Source: Lentzea atacamensis (GTDB taxonomy: Bacteria > Actinomycetota > Actinomycetes > Mycobacteriales > Pseudonocardiaceae). Taken from it: a stretch of 64,000 nt of DNA. Of the stretch, positions 57,969 to 64,000 are shown piece after piece; the stretch's first letter is position 1, and each line of letters begins with the position of its first letter. The DNA lies in assembly GCF_003269295.1 (NCBI RefSeq), contig NZ_QLTT01000002.1:868001-932000 (forward strand), given 5' to 3'. Both the position numbers and the translations under genes were made by a program. The notes below the pieces were generated by a model that saw only the letters and a list, made by a program, of their open reading frames with translations, had not been told where the DNA came from and made no database searches.

Positions 57969-57998
57969 ACGGCCCCAGCGCGGTTGCGCTGGGGCCGT
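57969..57998. terminator. 13-bp stem-loop between convergent genes
   Basis: ACGGCCCCAGCGC and GCGCTGGGGCCGT with a GGTT loop separate yhjD from the carboxypeptidase gene and could act in both directions. Confidence 0.8.
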
Positions 57999-58011
57999 CG
58001 TCGTTGCGGGC

Positions 58012-59274
58012 TCAGACGCCCTGTGCCGCCTGAGCGGCCTGGCGGCGTGCCCTTGCCGCCTTGGCCCGCTTGTTGCGGATGTAGAGGAACACGGCGGCCA
58101 GGAGGCCGATGCCCGCCGCTGCCGTGATCGGGAGGCCCACGGTGCCGAACGCGGTGGGCGTCGGGCGGCCCGTGCCGGGGTCGGTCGCTGCAGCGTCGTC
58201 AGGGGCGTTGCTGTCCTGGGTGGGGACGACCTTCGGCTTGGGCTGCGGGGCGCCGTCGACGAGCTTGCCCACGCCGCCGGGGCCCATGTTGAAGCCGTAG
58301 TCGAGGAGCTTCGCGGCCTGGTTGGTGATGTGCGTGGGCTGTTGCTGGCCGCGCAGCATGGCGACCACCAGGCGGCGGCCGTTGCGTTCGGCGGCACCCA
58401 CGTAGGTGTGCTGCGAGTCGTCGGTGAAGCCCGTCTTGCCACCGAGGGCGCCCTGGTAGTTCGCGAGCAGGCGGTTGTCGTTCGTCAGCATGATCGTGCC
58501 GCCGTTGCGGCCGGGGAACTGCGCCTGCTGGAGCTTGATGGCCTGGGCGAACTCGTCGTACTTCATCGCGCCGCGGAAGATCAGGGCGACGTCGTAGGCC
58601 GAGGTGCTGGTGCCGGGGGCGTCGAGGCCCGACGGGGTCACGGCGCGCGTGTCGAGGGCGCCGAGCTCCTTGGCCATGGCGTTCATCTTGCGCAGGGCGT
58701 TCGGCACGCCGCCGAGCTGGCGGGCCAGGGTGTGCGCCACGTCGTTGCCCGAGGTGAGCAGCAGGCCGTGCAGCAGCTGGCGGACGGTGTACTGGCCGCC
58801 GTCCTTGAGGCCGACGCAGGTGCACTCCTGCTGGGTGTCCTCGGCGCTGGCGGTGACGACGAGGTCGCCGCGCAGCTCCTTGGCGACGACCATCGCGAGC
58901 AGCACCTTGATGATGCTCGCCGGGCGCTGGCGGCCGTGCGGGTCGTATGCGGCGATGACCGCGCCGCTGTCCATGTCCGCGAGCAGCCACGAGGCGGCGG
59001 TGATGCCGCTGGGGGGCTGCGCGGAGTTCGGCGGCAGGATCAGGCCGCACTCGCCCAGCCGGTCGCCACCGATCGGTTTCTCCGGCACTTCGAGCGGCGT
59101 CGGCGCCTTCTGGCCGGGCGCCGGCTGCTCTGACGTGTCCACCGGGGGCGGCGGGGTCTCGCGGTTCGCGCACTGCGCCGAAACGGCCTGCTGCGCGGTG
59201 CCGGTCGGTGCGGCGAACGCGGCTGTGGCCGTTGCTAGGACCAGGGCGACGATGAGCCGTTTGGTGAAGGGCAC
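58012..59274 (-). CDS. D-alanyl-D-alanine carboxypeptidase (PBP5-type)
   Basis: 420 residues. Signal peptide (about 1-22), Pro-rich spacer, then the penicilloyl-serine transferase triad: Ser120-x2-Lys123 (SIIK), Ser175-Gly-Asn177 (SGN) and Lys280-Thr-Gly282 (KTG). A C-terminal transmembrane segment (about 385-403) followed by basic KRAKAARARR anchors it with the domain outside. It trims the terminal D-Ala from peptidoglycan stem peptides. Three Cys residues (34-160) are unusual and may pair. Confidence 0.93.
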   Translation of the reverse strand: MPFTKRLIVALVLATATAAFAAPTGTAQQAVSAQCANRETPPPPVDTSEQPAPGQKAPTPLEVPEKPIGGDRLGECGLILPPNSAQPPSGITAASWLLADMDSGAVIAAYDPHGRQRPASIIKVLLAMVVAKELRGDLVVTASAEDTQQECTCVGLKDGGQYTVRQLLHGLLLTSGNDVAHTLARQLGGVPNALRKMNAMAKELGALDTRAVTPSGLDAPGTSTSAYDVALIFRGAMKYDEFAQAIKLQQAQFPGRNGGTIMLTNDNRLLANYQGALGGKTGFTDDSQHTYVGAAERNGRRLVVAMLRGQQQPTHITNQAAKLLDYGFNMGPGGVGKLVDGAPQPKPKVVPTQDSNAPDDAAATDPGTGRPTPTAFGTVGLPITAAAGIGLLAAVFLYIRNKRAKAARARRQAAQAAQGV

Positions 59275-59335
59275 GCCTCCAGGCTATCCACCCCCGTTTA
59301 GCGTCTTGCACGCACCACGTCTGATACTGGTCGCC

Positions 59336-59563
59336 GTGAAGCTCTCGCGCCCGATGTCACTCTTCCTGGTGGCTTTTGGTGTGTGGTCGTGGGTGATCTG
59401 GCCCACGTTCCTGAAAAACATCTGGAAAGACCCGCGTTCGTTCAGCGACGGACCTACTGCTTTCTTCACGGTGCACCTGGTGCTCGTGATCGTCTCGCTC
59501 GTGCTCGGCAGCATCATCGGGGTGCTGGGCGTGCGGGGCTTCCTGGCCACTCGACGTCGATAG
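59336..59563 (+). CDS. SCO4848-family small membrane protein
   Basis: 75 residues with two transmembrane segments and the family pattern SLFLVAFGVWSWVIWPTFLKN, then IWKDPRSFSDGPTAFFTVHL. The function is unknown; it is a common actinobacterial neighbour of the D,D-carboxypeptidase gene. GTG 59336 diverges from the carboxypeptidase start across 61 bp. Confidence 0.8.
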   Translation: MKLSRPMSLFLVAFGVWSWVIWPTFLKNIWKDPRSFSDGPTAFFTVHLVLVIVSLVLGSIIGVLGVRGFLATRRR

Positions 59564-59572
59564 GAAAACGCT

Positions 59573-59923
59573 GTGGAGTTCGTACGCCTGCTGCTGGTGT
59601 TCCTGCACCTGCTGGGCATGGGCATGCTCGTCGCGATGATCATGTTGCAGGCCAAGGCCGGCAAGGACGCGCCGGTCAACAAGGGCTGGCTGCACGGTGC
59701 CGCCCTGCAGCTGCTCACCGGGGTCGCGCTGGTCGGCATCGACCCGCTGGTCGACTCGGTGAAGTACGACCACATCAAGATCGGCGTCAAGCTGCTGGTC
59801 GTCGTGGCCATCGCCGCCGTCGTGGCGATCAACGTCAACAAGCCCAAGGCCCCGTCCTGGCTGATGCCGACCGCCGCGTCCCTCGTCGTGCTGAACGTGG
59901 GCATCGCGGTTTTCTGGACCTGA
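59573..59923 (+). CDS. four-span membrane protein
   Basis: 116 residues, about four hydrophobic segments (LLLVFLHLLGMGMLVAMIML at the start), small loops. It begins 9 bp after the SCO4848-like gene, so the two are an operon. The His in HLLGMG and HGAALQLL could bind haem or metal, but no family is established. Confidence 0.75.
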   Translation: MEFVRLLLVFLHLLGMGMLVAMIMLQAKAGKDAPVNKGWLHGAALQLLTGVALVGIDPLVDSVKYDHIKIGVKLLVVVAIAAVVAINVNKPKAPSWLMPTAASLVVLNVGIAVFWT

Positions 59924-60004
59924 TCGAGCGATCTCGGACGCACTCGTGGGTGACGTCCGCCTGTACGGCGTGCGACGTGCCGCACCTGGGCGAACCATCG
60001 CGGC

Positions 60005-60772
60005 ATGTCACGTATCGCCTTCATCGGTGTGCTCACCGCCGGCGCGGTGTTGACGATCGTCGCGCTGCACGGCGGCGCCTCGGAGGCCACGGCCTCCGGG
60101 GACGGCCGGGCGTGCGCCGCCGCGTGGTGCCCGAAAGAACGGCCAGGGTGGCGCACGCCCGAGCCGAGAGGTGACGAATCTTCCACCTCGACGTCCCCGT
60201 CCACCACCACGTCGTCAACGACCACGACGACGACGCCGGTTTCGACGACGACGCCGGTTTCGACGACGACGCCGGTTTCGACCACGACGCCGGTTTCGAC
60301 CACGACCACCACCACGTCGTCAACGACCACGACGACGCCGCCGGTTTCGACGACGACGCCGGTTTCGACCACGACCACCACCACGTCGTCAACGACCACG
60401 ACGACGCCGCCGGTTTCGACGACGACGTCGGTTTCGACGACGACGTCGGTTTCGACGACGACGCCGGTTTCAACGACCACGCCGGTTTCAACGACCACGC
60501 CGGTTTCAACGACCACGCCGGTTTCAACGACCACGCCGGTTTCAACGACCACGCCGACCACTCCAACGTCGACGACCACCACTCCAACGACAACGACCAA
60601 GCCACCGACCACGTCGTCCACGCCCGTCACGAAAGCCCCACGCCATCAGGACGACCGCCTGGCCAGCACGGGTGCTTCGGTCGGCTGGCTGCTGCCGCTG
60701 GGAGTGCTGCTCATCGTCGCCGGAGCGCTCATGCTGCTGATCGACCGCAACAGGCGCGCCTCCCGCCGCTGA
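60005..60772 (+). CDS. Thr-rich repeat surface protein with sortase-like C-terminal signal
   Basis: 255 residues. Signal peptide (about 1-25), a short Cys-containing segment (ACAAAWC), a long Thr/Ser/Pro-rich stalk (about 60-200) with repeated TPVSTT hexapeptides, then LASTG (219-223), a hydrophobic stretch and the basic tail RNRRASRR. The LAxTG motif plus this tail is the signal for class E sortases in actinobacteria, so cell-wall attachment is likely. No ligand-binding domain is visible. It could be a stalk or an O-mannosylated surface protein. Confidence 0.8.
   Translation: MSRIAFIGVLTAGAVLTIVALHGGASEATASGDGRACAAAWCPKERPGWRTPEPRGDESSTSTSPSTTTSSTTTTTTPVSTTTPVSTTTPVSTTTPVSTTTTTTSSTTTTTPPVSTTTPVSTTTTTTSSTTTTTPPVSTTTSVSTTTSVSTTTPVSTTTPVSTTTPVSTTTPVSTTTPVSTTTPTTPTSTTTTPTTTTKPPTTSSTPVTKAPRHQDDRLASTGASVGWLLPLGVLLIVAGALMLLIDRNRRASRR
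60226..60560 (+). repeat. 18-bp coding repeats (TPVSTT)
   Basis: About a dozen tandem copies of ACG-CCG-GTT-TCG-ACG-ACG and close variants (later copies have TCA-ACG-ACC), interrupted by longer Thr-rich units that are themselves duplicated near 60300 and 60370. The copies differ in few bases, so recent slippage and length variation between strains is likely. Confidence 0.9.
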
Positions 60773-60811
60773 CCGTCAAAAACTGTCGGTGGCGCTTGTC
60801 ACACTGACTCC

Positions 60812-61768
60812 ATGCTCATCGAACACCTGCGCGAACACAGCGATCTCGGAGTCATCACCGCCACCACCCTGAAGTCGCTGGGAGTCTCGAACCCCTGGCG
60901 CCGTTGTGAACCCGGCGGGCCGTGGCAGCGCATGCACCCTGGCGTGGTGCTGCTGCACAACGGCCCGCCCACGCGAGACCAACAGGTCACCGCCGCCCTG
61001 CTGCGAGCAGGCCCTGGCGCCGTTCTGACCGGCGCGGAAGCCTGCCGCCGCCACGGCCTGCCCGCCTCCGGCACCGAGATCCACGTGCTGGTGCCGGGTT
61101 TCGCCCGCGGCAGCGGTGCGTTGATCCTCGAACGCGCCTCCACGATGCCCGCGTCCACCGACGTGACCGGCTTCCCGGTGGTGTCCGCGGAAAGAGCCGT
61201 GGTGGACGCCTGCCGCCAGCTGCGCTCCATCGACGCCGCCACGGCCCTGGTGGCCGCCGCCGTCCAAAGAGGCCGGTGCACGCCAGAGAGCCTCGCCGGG
61301 GAGGCCCGCACCAACCGCTACGGCACCAAGCTGGTCCGCGCCGTCCTGAAGGAACTGGGCCGCGCGGAATCGGTCGCCGAACGCGACGCGCGCCGCCTCT
61401 CCCGCCGAATCCGCCTGACCACCCCGCACTGGAACGTCCCGATCGCCGACGCCGACGGCCTGGTCATCGGCAGGCCGGACGCCTGGTTCGACGACGTGGG
61501 CCTGGCCTGGGAGATCGACTCGAAGGCGTTCCACTACGGCCCGCGCGACTACGAGCGCACCCTCGCGCGCAACAGCCGGTACGCGGCAGCCGGAATCCTG
61601 GTCCTCCAAACACTGCCCAGTCGGTTGCGCGACAACCCGGACGCGGTGGCACGCGAGCTGAAGAAGGCACACCGGGCAGCGGCAGCGCGGCCAAGGCCGC
61701 CGGTGTGCATCGTGCGCCTCGATCACCCTTCGGCTTCGGGAGATCCGCCGCGGAAGTCGAACCGGTAG
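60812..61768 (+). CDS. AbiEi-antitoxin-like / DUF559-like protein
   Basis: 318 residues. The N-terminal ~90 residues have the winged-helix pattern of AbiEi-type antitoxin domains (GVITATTLKSLGVSNPWRRC, then WQRMHPGVVLLHNGPP). The C-terminal half (about 185-300) shows WEIDSKAFHYGPRDYERT and R-x-Y-A-A-A-G, the nuclease-like core of DUF559/Vsr-type domains. Such fusions are common in actinobacteria without a partner toxin; their role is unknown. Its 3' end overlaps the convergent STAND gene by 46 bp. Confidence 0.7.
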   Translation: MLIEHLREHSDLGVITATTLKSLGVSNPWRRCEPGGPWQRMHPGVVLLHNGPPTRDQQVTAALLRAGPGAVLTGAEACRRHGLPASGTEIHVLVPGFARGSGALILERASTMPASTDVTGFPVVSAERAVVDACRQLRSIDAATALVAAAVQRGRCTPESLAGEARTNRYGTKLVRAVLKELGRAESVAERDARRLSRRIRLTTPHWNVPIADADGLVIGRPDAWFDDVGLAWEIDSKAFHYGPRDYERTLARNSRYAAAGILVLQTLPSRLRDNPDAVARELKKAHRAAAARPRPPVCIVRLDHPSASGDPPRKSNR

Positions 61769-64000
61769 ACGCCGTGCCCACCGACCACCACCAGGTCGGT
61801 GTTCCCGGCCCAGGTACATCCGGTCACCGTGCCGTCGAGCCGAATGGAGGTGAGGCACCGCCAGTCGGTGTTGTCGTAGATCCGGACGGTCTGGTCCTTC
61901 GTGACCATGGCGACCACCGAGTTGTCCGGTGTCCAAGCGGCGCCCTCGAGGTCGGAGCTGATCTCCGTCAGGACGGTGTGGCGTGTCCACGTGTTGGTGC
62001 TCCACACCTGCAGGCCGTCCTGAACTCCGACGAGCAGCCAGCGGTCGCCTGGTGTGACGCGTGCTCCATAGGGCTGCGTTCCGACGTTGACAGTCTTGAT
62101 CACCTCGCCCGTGGCAGGTCCGAGGACGAAGACCGCGGTATCGGTGGTCACCACCACCGAGCTGCCGGACGGGGCGACCGCTGCTTCGACGATCTCCGGC
62201 GGTGCCGACCTCCGCAGGAGTGGTACGGCTCGGCGCGGGCTTTCCGGCATCGGCCGGTCGGCCAGCCGCACCGAGTCGCCGTCGGCCACGACGAACCTGG
62301 GCGGGCCCCAGTTGTCGACGTCCCACAACAGACCCTGCCCTCCGGATTGGGCGCAGACGTATGAACCACCGCCGGTGGCGGAGCTGAGCGTGTTGCCTTC
62401 GGGATGCGCCAGCACGCGGCCGGCGCGCCAGTCACCCGCGTCGCAGAGGAGGACCTCGCTGACCAGTTCCACCAGCAGTTGCCTGCCGCCGTGCAGCGCT
62501 ACGAGGCTGTAGGCGCGGGTCGCGAACTCGAGCTCCAGAGCGGGCTGGGGAGGTGCGAGCCGCTGGATGATCGTGTTCGTCGGCGTCCCGATTGCCAGCC
62601 AGGTGCCGTCAGGTGCCGCGGCACAGGTGGACGCTGCGGTGTGCTGAGCCCGTTCTGATGCCAGCGCGGGATTCCAGAGCCGGGCGGTGCCGTCGGCGCT
62701 CGTCGAGGCGAGCGTGGAGCCGTCGGGGGAGAAGGCCAGCGCGTTGATCGCCGAGCCGTGGGCGGCGATCTGCCCGACCGGACGCCACTCCGCGACGGTC
62801 CAGATGGTGATCATGCCTTTGGCGTCGCCGGTGGCGAGCAGGTCTCCGCTCGGAGACGAGGCGACCGCGGTCAGGTCGGTGTGGTGCCTCAACATGCGCG
62901 CGGGCCGGCCGGGGCGGGCCAGGTCGTGCACGGCGATACCGAAGTCACCGGCGAGCGCTGCCCAGCGGTGATCGGGGTCCAGCGCGACGTCGGTGACCCC
63001 GTAGGTCGTCTGCAGCTCGGTGAACGTCGCGTGCTTACCGGTGTCGGTGTCCCACAGCCTGACCAGGCCGTCGTCGACGCCCAGCACCGTGGTGCCGGTC
63101 AGCGCGACACAGTGATCGAGATTCTGCTCGATCTTGAACTGCCGCAGCTTCTTTCCCGTGACCACGTCCCACACGATCAGCTGGTCCCGCGAGTCGGCCA
63201 GGACAAGCGTGCGGCTGTCGGCCGTGAAGGTGAAGCACCTGACCGTGCCACGGCCTTCGAGAGCAGCCTGCACAGTCCACGTTTCGGTGTCGAACACGTT
63301 CACCACCGAACGAAAACCTTCGACTGCCAGCCACCTGCCGTCAGGCGAGAGTGCGCTTTCGCTGAACAGCCAGGTGTTCGTGGTGATGACCTGCAACACA
63401 CGACCGCTTTGCGGCTCCCACACCCGGATCGTGTCGTCCGCGCCGACTGTGGCCAGCCACGCCCCGGTGGGCGAGAAGTCGCATGCTTTCACGGCGTGGT
63501 CGTGACCGGTGAGCACCCGCTTCAACGCGGGGTCGGGCAGGTCCGGCATCGGAGCGCTCGGCACCAGCCGTGGCACGCTCCGCGTTTCCGCGATCGCAGC
63601 CTCGTGCAGCTTGCTCAGCGCCGGATAGTGGGCGAGCCGATGAGCGAGTGCGTTCACCACCGCGTGCTCGGGGATGGTCGGCGTCAGCGTGTGGCCCAAC
63701 TGGTCGAGGAACCGGGTGAGCTCACGGCTGTGCTCGTTGTCGACGAGTGCGACGTCCTCGGCCACGGCGACAGGACCGAACCTGCGCAGTTTGCCGATGA
63801 TCCAGGCCGGCGCCTCCACGAGCGCGGCCAGTTCCCCGGTCCGCTGAGCACCCGTGAGGTGGTAGGCGAGGGTGCGCCACAGGTGTTCCTGCTCGCCGGG
63901 AATCTGCCACCATCCCGCCGCGCCTGGCGGGAGCGTTGCGGCGACACCGTCGAGAAAGGTGTTGTGCAGCGCGGTCAGCCGATCGAGCCCGCACTCGTGC
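61723..64000 (-). CDS. STAND/APAF1-type signalling protein with WD40 propeller (N-terminal part outside window)
   Basis: The frame is open to the window edge, so the true start and probably the effector and NB-ARC ATPase lie beyond 64000. The visible ~758 residues begin with an APAF1-type helical domain (LHNTFLDGVAATLPPG, then EQEHLWRTLAYHLTGA). WD40 repeats follow (GHDHAVKACDFSPTGAWLAT, DTIRVWEPQSG, AHGSAINALAFSPDGSTLAS, DGTARLW) and continue to the end. Bacterial STAND proteins sense signals with the propeller and often serve in defence or regulated death. The output domain cannot be seen here. Confidence 0.82.
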   Translation of the reverse strand, partial: HECGLDRLTALHNTFLDGVAATLPPGAAGWWQIPGEQEHLWRTLAYHLTGAQRTGELAALVEAPAWIIGKLRRFGPVAVAEDVALVDNEHSRELTRFLDQLGHTLTPTIPEHAVVNALAHRLAHYPALSKLHEAAIAETRSVPRLVPSAPMPDLPDPALKRVLTGHDHAVKACDFSPTGAWLATVGADDTIRVWEPQSGRVLQVITTNTWLFSESALSPDGRWLAVEGFRSVVNVFDTETWTVQAALEGRGTVRCFTFTADSRTLVLADSRDQLIVWDVVTGKKLRQFKIEQNLDHCVALTGTTVLGVDDGLVRLWDTDTGKHATFTELQTTYGVTDVALDPDHRWAALAGDFGIAVHDLARPGRPARMLRHHTDLTAVASSPSGDLLATGDAKGMITIWTVAEWRPVGQIAAHGSAINALAFSPDGSTLASTSADGTARLWNPALASERAQHTAASTCAAAPDGTWLAIGTPTNTIIQRLAPPQPALELEFATRAYSLVALHGGRQLLVELVSEVLLCDAGDWRAGRVLAHPEGNTLSSATGGGSYVCAQSGGQGLLWDVDNWGPPRFVVADGDSVRLADRPMPESPRRAVPLLRRSAPPEIVEAAVAPSGSSVVVTTDTAVFVLGPATGEVIKTVNVGTQPYGARVTPGDRWLLVGVQDGLQVWSTNTWTRHTVLTEISSDLEGAAWTPDNSVVAMVTKDQTVRIYDNTDWRCLTSIRLDGTVTGCTWAGNTDLVVVGGHGVYRFDFRGGSPEAEG

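Noticed and set aside
60226..60560. CRISPR array
   Set aside because: The repeats are tandem, in frame, without unique spacers, and encode TPVSTT units.

Overview
The window is a GC-rich, gene-dense stretch of actinobacterial chromosome with many GTG starts, very short intergenic gaps and 4-bp start/stop overlaps. Gene content and order point to a Pseudonocardiales-type actinomycete (Lentzea, Saccharothrix or a relative). This is inferred from sequence features and from remembered gene order; no database search was run. Signs include the order sucC-sucD, a 34-kDa-antigen-like membrane protein, a PerM-like membrane protein, purN, purH, which is the order known from mycobacteria. Others are a LexA-type SOS box in front of an imuA-imuB-dnaE2 mutasome, a fused F420 synthase fbiC, and a DasR-type site in front of a GH18 chitinase. 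I see no rRNA, CRISPR array, transposase or integrase.

Layout. 1-7.4 kb: end of a membrane protein, succinyl-CoA ligase, two cell-envelope membrane proteins, and purN-purH. The only usable purN start is a CTG. 7.4-14.7 kb: two tandem membrane-anchored paralogues on the minus strand, then the SOS-controlled mutasome, which holds a 21-codon reading frame fitted exactly between imuB and dnaE2. 14.7-16.1 kb: an accessory island with remains of a type VII secretion-substrate cassette, five tRNA genes in tandem on the minus strand, and a small transcription unit with a near-consensus promoter and a terminator. 16.1-19.4 kb: a TetR/reductase pair, DUF3017, folD and a DMT transporter. 19.6-26.4 kb: a TNT-type toxin protein, secreted and pentapeptide-repeat proteins, mdh, an inositol-phosphatase-like enzyme and a lipoprotein. 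26.4-34.1 kb (minus strand): an ABC-2 exporter, a Ser/Thr kinase, secreted proteins, a HhH-GPD repair protein, a ricin-type lectin and a J-domain/NERD protein. 34.1-46.3 kb: an abnormal tRNA-like gene, the chitinase, TetR-regulated oxidoreductases, a divergent PRPP synthetase, a Tat-exported PHP protein, and NADP isocitrate dehydrogenase. 46.4-59.3 kb: a large LuxR-type regulator, exonuclease III, a Tat metallophosphoesterase, fbiC, trpS, yhjD and a D,D-carboxypeptidase. 59.3-64 kb: small membrane proteins, a Thr-repeat surface protein with a sortase-like signal, an AbiEi-like protein, and the C-terminal part of a STAND/WD40 protein that runs off the window.

How the genes work together. sucCD, mdh and icd are separate TCA-cycle loci; purN, purH and folD share one-carbon chemistry; imuA', imuB and dnaE2 form an inducible translesion unit; fbiC supplies F420, which the DDN-like protein at 37 kb may use. 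The parts most worth following up are the tRNA array with its neighbours (14.7-16.1 kb), the abnormal tRNA-like gene at 34.2 kb, the 21-codon frame in the mutasome, and the TNT protein with its immunity-like front end.
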